Shown here: positions 8,414-17,569 of the stretch, one piece after another
How the letters are laid out: each line of letters starts with the position of its first letter
Numbering within the stretch: position 1 is the stretch's first letter
Source: Paulinella micropora
Taxonomy: Eukaryota > Cercozoa > Imbricatea > Euglyphida
Direction: 5' to 3'
Assembly: GCA_009731375.1 (NCBI GenBank)
Contig: BJOX01000086.1
Location: forward strand, 703,074 to 723,936
Length of the DNA: 20,863 nt
The notes under the pieces: generated by a model
What the model was told of the DNA's origin: nothing
The model's database searches: none
What the model saw: the letters and a program-made list of their open reading frames with translations, nothing else
Made by a program: the position numbers and the translations under genes

Positions 8414-8435
8414 AGAGAGAGAGAGAGTGTGTGTG
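7885..8435 (+). repeat. (GTAT)n - (CATA)n - (GTGT)n inverted microsatellite block
   Basis: About 200 bp of GTAT (to 8085) is followed by about 250 bp of CATA with CA blocks (to 8345), then GT repeat. GTAT and CATA/ATAC units are complementary, so this is a long imperfect inverted repeat. Confidence 0.9.
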
Positions 8436-8520
8436 TAGGTAGCTAGACAGGCAGAGAGACACACAGATAGGTAGGTAGGATTCTCATGTCCTCGGATATG
8501 GAGCGCTGATAGGCCATACA

Positions 8521-8522
8521 TG

Positions 8523-8590
<68 letters not shown>
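8521..8590 (+). repeat. (TCTA)n array
   Basis: About 17 uninterrupted TCTA units. Confidence 0.95.
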
Positions 8591-8870
8591 ACCCACAGTG
8601 CTCTGTCGGTTTATACTAGACTGTCGAACAGTCTCGAAACTCCATCTGCTTACTGGGCCCTCTGTAATGGAGGTGGGAGCTCGTTCTGCAAGGGGCGCTT
8701 TATGGAACGAGCCCTGGCCCCGCCTGGTACTAGGAAGCTTTGGTATTGCCTGTATCAGTCCCTTCCGTGCAAACATCACGGCTTAGCTGGGCATCGGGTT
8801 AATACTTTACCCACAGACTTCCTGGTTGACGAAATCAGAAGCTCCTTTTTTCTGACATTAGTCGATATTT
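8591..8870. other. Unassigned unique sequence between TCTA arrays
   Basis: A 280-bp stretch of balanced composition with short open frames on both strands (up to about 60 codons). No splice-site pair or recognisable product. It could hold an upstream exon of the gene whose first visible exon is at 9426, but I could not show it. Confidence 0.4.
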
Positions 8871-8871
8871 C

Positions 8872-8942
<71 letters not shown>

Positions 8943-9185
8943 CATCTATCTATCTATCTATCTACCTACCTACCTACCTACCTACCTACCTACTTTTCTA
9001 CCTACCTATCTACCTACCTACCTATCTATTTATCTACCTATCTATCTACTTGCCTATCTATCTATCTACCTACCTATCTACCTACCTATATACCTACCTA
9101 CCTACCCACCTACCTATTTATGAGAGAGAGATCGAGAGAAAGAGGAGAGAGAGAGATCGGATATGGTGCGCTCACAGACCAAACA

Positions 9186-9241
<56 letters not shown>

Positions 9242-9418
9242 CATCTATCTATCTATCTATCTATCCATCCATCCATCCATCCATCCATCCATCCATCTAC
9301 CTACCTACCTACCTACCTACCTACCTACCTACCTACCTACCTACCTATCTGCCCACCTGCCCACCTACCTACCTACCTACCTTCCTATCCACCTATCCCT
9401 CTATCTATCTTCAATCTA
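8871..9418 (+). repeat. (TCTA)n/(CCTA)n/(CCAT)n compound arrays
   Basis: Two compound arrays (8871-9119 and 9187-9418), each starting as TCTA and turning to ACCT, with TCCA units in the second, separated by a GA-rich segment (9120-9160). The second ends in the acceptor of the exon at 9426. Confidence 0.9.
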
Positions 9419-9425
9419 CATGTAG

Positions 9426-10636
9426 GAGAAAAAGGAGAAGGCTGCCAACAATCGCGAGGAGTCCCCAAAGCATGGCGTGGCCAATGGCAAGTCCTTGAAC
9501 ACCGCGCGTGAGTTCAGCACACCGACTAACCGCAGCTCCAACGACTGGGACCATGCGCCGGTAACCTAACCTGATCTCAAGCTAAGCTTAAGCTGAGCTA
9601 AGCTAAGCTAAGCTGATCTAATCTAATCTAATCTAAGCATTCGTTATGCGCCATTTTTGCTGGATTATCATTCCACCACCGCTAAACACGGTATTTTCAT
9701 CCACCACCGCTAAACACTGTATTTTCATCCACCTCCGCTAAACACGGTATTTTCCGTGTGAAATCTCTCTGCCGACCCCCCCCCCGGGGGGGGGGGGCAA
9801 TACGCGATTAGCTAGCTGCTCTTCGTAATTCTAGTTATGTATATTACACCCTTGTATACTTATATACTTATGTGTGTTAAAAAAATCTAAATATAACACA
9901 ATCCATTCCTGTCTGTCGTTCAATCCATCTCCCTACTTACCTACCTGTCTTACTTCCGTATCTCTAAGTAACTTGGGGGAAAAAAATGCGATATTCATTG
10001 TAATGTTGGTGTCTCATCCGGGCAGGTCTCAGACGCTCCCACAGACGCCAAAGCTGCCGGCCCGAAAGCCAGCGATACAGACGAAATGGCCATCCACCAC
10101 ACGCAAAAAGGCATTTACGACGATCTGTTCATAGATCAGAAGGAACCTGGTAACACCATACATATAAATATACATATATACATATTTACATACACACATA
10201 CATACATACATTCATGCAGGTGTCGCAAAGATGCCGGTTGAAGAATGCGTACGTACACACACTCACACACACACATAAACCATACATGCATGCATACATG
10301 CATACATGCATACATACATACATACATGCATACATACATACATACATGCAGGTGGAACTAAGACGCCAGTTGAAGAATGCGTACACACACACACATACAT
10401 ACACCATACATGCATACATACATACATACATACATACATACATACATACATACATACATACATACATGCATACAGGTGAAACTAAGACGCCAGTTGAAGA
10501 ATGCGCAGCAGCGCTTGTGGCATGTAAATGTATGTGTGTGTGTGTATATATGTATGTATGTATGTATGCATGTGTGTGTGTTTATGTATGCATCTATGCA
10601 TGCATGAGTGTATGATCTTTTGCCGAGGTCTCCAGC

Positions 10637-10687
<51 letters not shown>

Positions 10688-11312
10688 CATGTGTATGTGT
10701 GTGTACAGCCTGTGCAGTATTGTATGTGTGTATGTATGTATGTATGTATGTATGTATGTGTGTATGGTAGGCGTGGACAGGCTTGGCTTAGAGATTAAGA
10801 AGTTTCAGGAGGTCTATATCTATATCTACATCTCAATCTGCATCTACATCTACATCCATATCAACATCAACATTTCCATCTCCAACTACATCTACATCTA
10901 TATCTACATCTATATATCTATATCGGTAGGAAATTATCAAGCTAGCAGAACCGCGACGCAACAAAGAGAAAGCGGAGAGAGATCAGCTTGCCCAGGTTTT
11001 CTACATTTTCCTGCCCCATTCCTGCCTTTTTCTACCTCTTCATGCCCCGCTACTGCCTTTTTATCTCATTTTTGTTTATTTCCACCACATCGAAAAACAA
11101 AGACATTTGGACCCGACCCGAACAGCGTGAGAGAAAGCGGAGAGAGCAGCTGGCCCAGGTAGCTTCTTCTACCTCTTCTTGCTCCAATCACTGCCTTTTT
11201 GCTACCCTAACTTTTGCTACACTTTTGCCTTTTTCTACCCCTTCCTGCCCCACTACTGCCATTTTACCTCCTTTGGTCCCACTTCTTGCCGCACTGCTTC
11301 CTTTTTCTGCCT

Positions 11313-11405
<93 letters not shown>

Positions 11406-13950
11406 GTCTGTCTCTCTCTCCCAGGGCAAGCTGGAGCGGGAAAGAAAGAGCGAGGAAGTGGAACAACGCTTGCTGAGGAACGGTTGGTCATCTAAGCCTG
11501 CCGCGTTCAACGGAACAATTTTGCTAGGCGGTACACGCATACATACATACATACATACATACATACACATGTATACAGATACAAACAAACATTCATACAT
11601 ACATACATACATATACATACATACATGCATACATAACATACATAGGCACGAACAAGGCTGAACCCGAGCAGAAGGCGTCTTCGTTGCTTCAAAAATCTCT
11701 CTCTCCCTCCTCGTCCATATCTACCCACGCAGTGAAGCGACGACCCAAGACTGAAAAAGATCGCAGTTCCCCTCCTCCCGCAGTACGTTTCCATTCTTCC
11801 CCACGCCCTCCTCCCCCCGCCAACCCCCTACCCCCACCCCCTAGCCATCGGAACGGCGGTCCTGATCCTCCAAGGAAAGGTTCCAAGACCGCGCCCAGCG
11901 TCTTGCTTAACTTGTTGGAGCAAACTCAGGCGACCCTGTCCGCCCCTTCCCTGAACTCCCCCCCAAGTCGGAACAGCAATCTCAAAGCCGAGTCTCGCTC
12001 AAAGCCCCTGCATGACTTTTTGGCCAACTCCTTGGAGCAGGCTCAAGCCAACCTGGTCGCGAACCAGAAAGAAAACAGCGAGAAAAAGAAAAAAGACAAG
12101 GCAGCAACAACACCAAGACTCAGTCCTGACCTGAACGCCCTCAATCACGTTTTGGCCGAGTCCCTGCAACAGGTTCAAGTCAACTTGGCCGCTCAGGCCG
12201 CGCATATCGACGAAATCCTCACCACGCCGGCCCCCACCAGTCCCATGAAGTTCAAAGGGAAAGACGCCAGCAGCAGCTCAGAGTCTGAGTCAGAGTCTGA
12301 GTCAGAGTCTGAGTCAGAGTCTGAGTCAGAGTCTGAGTCAGAGTCTGAGACGCGGCGGTATGTAATTTGTATGTAATTGTATGCATGTATGTATTTGATT
12401 TCTACGCCTTTTGCTCGAGCTCCATGCCCTGCTCTGGTATGAATGTATGCATGTATGAATGTATCTGCATGTATCTATGTATGTATCTATGTTTGTCTGT
12501 AGGCTGCGGTCCCCGCGTGAGAGAAAACATCAAGGAAGGGTGAAGGAGGCTAAGCAAAAGAGAGAACAAACGAAGCAGCAGGCTGAGCCCAAGCAGGTGG
12601 TCAGGAATAGGAGGGAGAATGCGTGTGNNNNNNNNNNGTATCCACGTATATTATCTATCTACCTACCTACGTGCGAGAATACAGCAAGGAAGGGTGAAGA
12701 AGGGTAAGCAAAAGAGAGAACAACAGAAGCAGCAGGCTGAGACCAAGCAGGTGATCAGAATTAGGAGAGGGAGAGAGGGGGGGGGGGGGGGGAAGGTTAA
12801 TGTTCATTTACATTATCTGTCTACCTTCCATCTACCTACCTGCCTACCTACCTACCTACCTACCTACTCACCAGGAGCAGTCGCGCGTCGTCAAGGCAGA
12901 GGGGGGTCAGTCCGAGAAGCCGTCTGCTGGGGAAGGACAGCAACAACAAAACCAGTTCGAAGCGAAAAAGGCATACGATAAGAAGAGAAAGGTTTTTATG
13001 TACGTATGTATGTACGAATGTATGTCTGGATGTACATGTAATTCGTTTTGTTATGTTATATTATGTTATGTTATGTTATGTTATATTATATGTTATGTTA
13101 TGTTATGTTATGTTATGTTATGTATGTTATGTTATGTATGTATGTATGTATGTATGTATGTATGTATGTATGTATGTATGTATGTATGTGTGTGTGTATG
13201 TATGTATGTATGTATGTATGTATGTACGCAGGAGAAAAAGCTGGCCAAGATGAAAAAGCACGAAGAGAAGGAGGATAAACTGCGTGAGAAGCAGGCAGAG
13301 TAAGATCTGATCTTCTCTTATCTTCTCTTATCTTACCTTATCTTACCTTACCTTGGCTTGGCTTGGCTTGGCTTGGCTTGGCTTGGCTTGGCTTGGCTTG
13401 GCTTGGCTTGGATTGACTTGGCTCGGTTTGGCTTGTCTTGTCTTGTCTTGTCTTGTCTTGTGTTCTTATCTTATCTTATCTTTTCTTTTCTTTTCTTTTC
13501 TTTTCTTATCTTATCTTTTCTTATCTTATCTTTTCTTATCTTATCTTTTCTTATCTTATCTTATCTTATCTTATCTTATTTTATCTTATCTCATCTTATC
13601 AAATATTATCTTATCTTATCGTATCAAATCAAATCTTATCAAATCAAATCTTATCAAATCAAATCTTATCAAATCTTATCAAATCTTATCAAATCTTATC
13701 AAATCTTATCAAATCTTATCAAATCTTATCAAATCTTATCAAATCTTATCAAATCGTATCTTATCTTACCTTATCTTACCCTATCTTATCTTATCTTATT
13801 ATCTTATCTTATCTTACTCTTAACTTACCTTACCTTTTCTTACCTTATCTATCTCAACAGGCGCAACGCGGGGAAGTTAGCTGAATCACAGGCGGAACAA
13901 TTACGAAAAGAGGTCAGACAAATTGATTGATTGATTTATTTATTAGTGGG

Positions 13951-13992
<42 letters not shown>

Positions 13993-15014
13993 CATTGATT
14001 GATTCATTGATTGATTTGATTGATGGTCGATCGATCGATCGATCGATCGGTTGGTTGGTTGGTTGGTTGGTTGGTTAGTTGGTTGGTTGGGTGGGTGGGT
14101 GGGTGGTTGGGTGGGTGGGTGGGTTGGTTGGTTGGTTGGTTGATTCATTCATTCATTCATTCATTCCACGTTATGTATTTGTGTTTGTATTTAAATGTGT
14201 ATATGTATGTGTATGTGTATGTATATGTACATGTGTATGTGTATGTATATTATCTATGTCTATAGGAAGAGGCTACGTTCCATTTATGTGTGCATAGATA
14301 TGTGTATGTATATGTCTATGTCTATGTCTGCAGGCAGAAGCTAGGACGGAACTCAAGGCGTATGTTTGTATATGAAAATGTCTATGCCTATGTATATTGT
14401 CTACATATATAGAAAGAGGCTAGGACGGAACGCGAGGCGGCATTTATATGTGCATATGTATGTGTATGTGTATGTATATTTCTATGTGTATGTCTATGTC
14501 TATGTCTATGTCTGCAGAAGAGGCTAGGACGGAACGCGAGGCTACGCTCTATATTTGTGTTTGTATTTATACGTGCAAGCATGTATGTGTACGTATATGT
14601 ATACGCGTATCTATTGTCCCACGTCTTTAGGAAGAGGCTAGGACGGAACGCGAGGCTACGCTCTATATTTGCGTTTGTATTTATACGTGCAAGTATGTAT
14701 GTGTACGTATATATGTCTATGTGTATGTCTATTGTCCCACGTCCTTAGGAAGAGGCTGAACGCGAGGCTGAGCTCTGGCTCATGCTCACGGTTCGGAGAA
14801 ACGCCATGGGAAAGAAAATGATCAAGATCAAGAAGACGACCGATAGGCTGCGACCTCCCCAAATAGAGGCTACCGCAAGGTTTGTTTTCTTTTTCTTTCT
14901 TTTTCTTTTCTTTTCTTTTCTTTTCTTGTTTTTTTTTCTTCCCTTTTTTTCTTTTTTTCTTTTTTTTCTTTTCCTTTTCTTTTCCTTTTCTTTTCCTTTT
15001 CTTTTCCTTTCCTT

Positions 15015-15045
<31 letters not shown>

Positions 15046-15180
15046 GCACACACACACAAATAAAACATGTAGGTGAGCTTATCTGATTCTCCTCCCCCTA
15101 AGTCTAAAAAGCGAACCGACCCCCTGATCGTGCCTAACCCATTTCAACTGCCTGTGCCCATGCCTTCTCGAGGTAGATAG
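9426..15180 (+). CDS. Large multi-exon gene for a charged coiled-coil / low-complexity protein, 5' partial
   Basis: Fifteen exons join with no phase conflict: 9426-9560, 10026-10149, 10476-10523, 10771-10811, 10930-10995, 11126-11158, 11425-11530, 11646-12357, 12503-12596, 12685-12750, 12875-12991, 13232-13299, 13861-13912, 14749-14879, 15078-15180. They sum to 1,896 nt (632 codons with the TAG). Early parts are acidic/basic (NNREESPKHGVANGKS); the middle has helical charged segments (KEKAERDQLAQ, RERKRREQLAQ, GKLERERKSEEVEQRLLRN); the 712-nt exon has a Pro-rich stretch, three related amphipathic motifs and a Ser-Glu tract; later exons are Lys/Glu/Gln-rich (EAKQKREQTKQQAEPKQ) and end with PPPKSKKR, a possible nuclear-localisation motif. 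No known domain recognised. The first exon opens with an acceptor, so the start lies upstream. Instead of the stop, a phase-1 donor (CGAG|GTAGAT, 15173) could join the exons at 19175-20216. Least certain exons: 11126, 12685 and the last. Confidence 0.75.
9672..9755 (+). repeat. ~28-bp tandem repeat x3 in intron
   Basis: Three copies of CCACCACCGCTAAACACGG plus TATTTTCAT with one or two changes each, inside the intron between the exons ending 9560 and starting 10026. AGCTA/ATCTA pentamers precede it at 9580-9636. Confidence 0.85.
9776..9797. repeat. C10-G12 block
   Basis: Ten C followed directly by twelve G, self-complementary, in an intron. Length is likely unreliable. Confidence 0.85.
10220..10523 (+). 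repeat. Tandem copies of an acceptor plus exon start (10220-10248, 10352-10380, then real exon 10476-10523)
   Basis: Two 29-nt copies of the first 29 nt of the exon at 10476 precede it, each with its own GCAG acceptor and followed by a new donor (ATGC|GTACGT, ATGC|GTACAC). In the gene's frame the three read GVAKMPVEEC, GGTKTPVEEC and GETKTPVEEC. Because 29 is not a multiple of three, using the first copy, or both, breaks the downstream frame, so they look like decoy or pseudo-exons. Confidence 0.75.
10636..10925 (+). repeat. (TA)n and (ATCTAC)n intron arrays
   Basis: TA array at 10637-10686, then GTAT at 10715-10765, then a hexamer-like ATCTAC array at 10815-10925, on either side of the short exon at 10771-10811. 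Confidence 0.9.
11311..11420 (+). repeat. (CTA)n followed by (CT)n, acting as polypyrimidine tract
   Basis: CTA units change to CT at about 11358 and run to the acceptor CCCAG at 11420-11424, so the microsatellite itself supplies the pyrimidine tract. Confidence 0.9.
12272..12349 (+). repeat. Coding Ser-Glu dipeptide repeat
   Basis: A 12-bp DNA unit (GAGTCTGAGTCA) repeated in frame gives about 13 Ser-Glu pairs near the end of the 712-nt exon. Such acidic serine tracts are typical casein-kinase-2-like sites; that role here is inference. Confidence 0.85.
12503..12750 (+). repeat. Duplicated exon (12503-12596 and 12685-12750) around a small assembly gap
   Basis: Both end in a run beginning AAGCAAAAGAGAGAACAA and finishing AAGCAG|GTG. 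The second copy has lost the original acceptor, but AATACAG|CAA gives a 22-codon phase-0 exon (QGRVKKGKQKREQQKQQAE), so both could be spliced in. Ten N lie between them at 12628-12637, so a collapsed or expanded copy number is possible. Confidence 0.7.
13040..13225 (+). repeat. (TTATG)n then (GTAT)n intron array
   Basis: Pentamer TTATG turns into tetramer GTAT at about 13135 and runs to the acceptor at 13230-13231. Confidence 0.9.
13302..13850 (+). repeat. Pentanucleotide array that changes unit along its length
   Basis: Order: CTTAT, CTTGG, CTTGT, CTTAT, CTTTT mixed with CTTAT, AAATC mixed with TTATC, CTTAC. The 5-bp period is kept while one or two bases change. It fills the intron between the exons ending 13299 and starting 13861. 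Confidence 0.9.
13921..14165 (+). repeat. Tetranucleotide array that changes unit along its length
   Basis: GATT, GATC, GGTT, GGGT, GGTT and finally CATT units follow one another without unique spacers, at the start of the intron after 13912. Confidence 0.9.
14266..14879 (+). repeat. Array of five partial exon copies before the real exon 14749-14879
   Basis: Units start after acceptor AGs at 14266, 14334, 14413, 14518, 14631 and 14749. Copies carry variants of GAAGAGGCTAGGACGGAACG (Glu-Glu-Ala-Arg-Thr-Glu) followed by GT-rich intron sequence; the fourth and fifth units are about 113 bp each and nearly identical. Only the last continues into a long frame (EEAEREAELWLMLTVRRNAM). The others are probably intronic duplicates. 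Confidence 0.75.
14881..15050 (+). repeat. Polypyrimidine (CTTTT)n/(CT)n tract
   Basis: About 170 nt of T and C with almost no purines, in the last intron, followed by a short CA tract. Confidence 0.9.
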
Positions 15181-15777
15181 ATTAGATTATGTTTGATTAG
15201 CTTGGATTGGATGGGATTGGATCGGATTGGATTGGATTACACTAAAAAAACTGCAGTACCAAGGTCCAGGAAAAAATGGATAGGCATGTGTAGGCCAGAC
15301 ATGTGAAGTGAAAAACCACTTTTTGTTTTGTAGCTTCCAGGCAAAATAAACAAAAATCCTTTAGTGGAGCTTTAGTTTACGACAATAAAAAATGATTCCA
15401 ATACTTAATAGTCTTAAAACGGATGAATACTAAGATGTACATGTCCCGTAAACCAGAAAAATGCTGGTTTTGTGATTTTGAGTTTTTGTCTTTCACAGAC
15501 CTTTACAGATTACATAAAGTTGGAGAAATACGTTTAATGATAATACAAAAGGATTCACCTATTCAGCTGTGCAAGAAATAATACTCAAGCTATAAAATAT
15601 GAGATTTTTGTGTTTTGACAAGAAAAAAATAGGTGGTTCTCTACTAGCTGGTTTGTACCCCACAAATAAAAGTATCGAGAAAAATTTCGGGTCCGGCAGA
15701 GCCGACGTGTGATAAATTTAGATAGAGAGGTGTTTTGGCTCGTAGGGCATGTGTACCTGCCCCGAAGCAGTAGGAGG

Positions 15778-15873
15778 GGGCGCCTACGCCAACCACCTCG
15801 CTGCAGACCCCGCCTCGCCGCGCTGTCGCGCTGCGAGGCGGGATCGGCAGCGCGGGGTTGGCGTAGGGCGCCC
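15778..15873. repeat. GC-rich inverted repeat, 46-bp arms, 4-nt loop
   Basis: Arms 15778-15823 and 15828-15873 are imperfect reverse complements (about 40 of 46 positions pair allowing one offset), around the loop TGTC. The outer ends are GGGCGCC and GGGCGCCC. It stands out sharply from its AT-rich surroundings. Confidence 0.85.
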
Positions 15874-15979
15874 CTTTTCACTTTACAGCACTCAGTAGTA
15901 ATTTTAAATCAACACTATAGCTTCAAATTTAATAATATAACTGGCGACATTCAAGTTAACACACAAACTCTATGAAAAT

Positions 15980-16210
15980 TTTTCTTTTTTATAAAAAAGT
16001 TCCGAGGCTATCTTAAAAAAATTTCTATCTTATAAAAAAGTTATATCTTATAAAAAATTAAACTTTTTTTATACATTTAACTTTTTTTATACGTTGAATT
16101 TTTTAATATTAATATTAATACTTTCAACTTTTTTTATACGCTTAACTTTTTTTATATATTTAACTTTTTTTATATATTAATATTTTTAAAAATATATATG
16201 CGTTAAGTTT
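15980..16210. repeat. AT-rich iterated motif AACTTTTTTTATA and its inverse
   Basis: TATAAAAAAGTT occurs near 15990 and 16034, and the complementary AACTTTTTTTATA at least five times between 16065 and 16175 at about 18-bp spacing in part. They lie just beyond the 3' end of the transposase gene. Confidence 0.75.
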
Positions 16211-16356
16211 TTTACTCCGGTATATATATTAACAATGATAGAAATCAATTTATACAGATCCGGTATACATATATAATAAGTCAGTAAACTTGAAAGTTTG
16301 CCTTCCATACAATATTAATATATATAGACTTGGATTTACATCATCTATTATTAAAA

Positions 16357-17207
16357 TCAAGTCACAGGGGAATCATGACACATCCTGTACTGACTAGCTA
16401 CAAACTCTAAGCAAGTTCCACGCGCAAATCCCTTCAAAATCTCCTCCCGAAAGGGGCCAAAACCTCTGTGCGCACGCATATAGCGCTTTACATTCTGAAA
16501 AACTAACTCAGGGGGCATGAGTTCCGGAAAATAAGCAGGCACACGTACATATGTCACTCCCACAACAGCAACCAACATATCTTGCATATCAGCTACCTCT
16601 GCTGCCCCGTGAATTTTCGCATTATCCACCACGAGAATATCACCCTCCTGCAAATAGCCATTGTGACATGCATCAACAAGCGACTCAAAATAATCTATTG
16701 CATCATTTGAACCATCCCTGATAGATAACAATACCCCCCCTCTCGGATGTGTTAGGCTAGTCATGTATGTAACGCTAAAGGACGTCCTAGCTGCCTCTGA
16801 CATGTGCCTAGACCTAGTCACTCTCTCCCCCCGCGAGGCCCGGCAATACAGCCAACTACTACAATCTGCAAAACAAACATGCATGCGACCTCTGTGCAAA
16901 CAAATGGACATACAAATTACCCCAATTTTCGAAATGGGACTCATCCAAGTACTTCAATCGAGACGGATCCTGTTGCCGCACCCAAGACACAAAGTCCATG
17001 GCATAGAGTAAATTATGCAGAGTGTACTTATCGGGATTAGTGACAGACGCCTTTTTGAGTGTCTAGCCAAAAACATTGACTCTGATCCGTGCTACTCTCT
17101 TTGCCCCGGCTCCACGATCACCCGACTCCAACTATTGGCATGGACCCCCAAAAGAAAAAAAAAAGAAAAAAAAGGAGGGGGAGGGGGGGGGGAAGCGAAA
17201 GAGAAAA

Positions 17208-17253
<46 letters not shown>

Positions 17254-17521
17254 GGACACCGTGATAGCCCAGTGGTCAAGTTCTACCATCTGGGCCCTGT
17301 CGCCAGTTCGATTCCCGTCGGTGCCACCAGTATTTTCATTGAACATACCGGTCTATTTCTGGACCAGTATTTTCATTGAACATACCGGCCCGTCTGGAAG
17401 TGTTGGAACTGCCCTTGCGGGGGTGTCATTAGAGCTTATCGTCAATTCTTCGTACTCCCCTCACGGGTGAGACGATGGAGGCGCATGTGCAGAAATGCAT
17501 CAGCCATTGACAGAGAAGCAC

Positions 17522-17569
<48 letters not shown>

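Larger units (their letters stand above)
8493..9195 (+). repeat. Duplicated ~38-bp segment preceding two (TCTA)n arrays
   Basis: TCGGATATGGAGCGCT at 8493 and TCGGATATGGTGCGCT at 9157 are each followed by a similar ACA-containing stretch and then a TCTA array, so a segment plus its array was copied, 664 bp apart. Confidence 0.7.
15181..16356. other. Non-coding stretch between the central gene and the transposase gene
   Basis: No supported exon. It holds GGATT-type repeats (15205-15238), a GC-rich hairpin (15778-15873) and AT-rich iterated motifs (15980-16210). Confidence 0.6.
17254..17569 (+). mobile_element. tRNA-derived SINE with (TTA)n tail
   Basis: The first 76 nt (17254-17329) look like a tRNA: box A TAGCCCAGTGG (17265-17275), box B AGTTCGATTCC (17305-17315), acceptor arms GG(A)CACCG and CGGTGCC, then A-CCA. 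The T stem has mismatches and the acceptor an extra A, so it is not a working tRNA gene. A body of about 150 bp follows, then a 42-nt 3' block (17480-17521) and a TTA/ATT tail (17522-17569). The same 42-nt block occurs at 20822-20863 in reverse orientation next to an AAT array, showing this is a repeat family. Boxes A and B would serve as an internal RNA polymerase III promoter. It sits in the largest intron of the transposase gene, in opposite orientation to it. Confidence 0.8.

Noticed and set aside
13302-13850. Telomere-like repeat
   Set aside because: The pentamer units change along the array and lie within an intron between phase-matched exons.
15585-15975. Overlapping open frames of about 90-98 codons on both strands
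   Set aside because: They are produced by the GC-rich inverted repeat at 15778-15873; Arg/Pro/Ala-rich content mirrors the hairpin.
17254-17329. A functional tRNA gene
   Set aside because: T stem mismatches, an extra base in the acceptor stem, encoded CCA and linkage to a repeated body and tail point to a SINE head.
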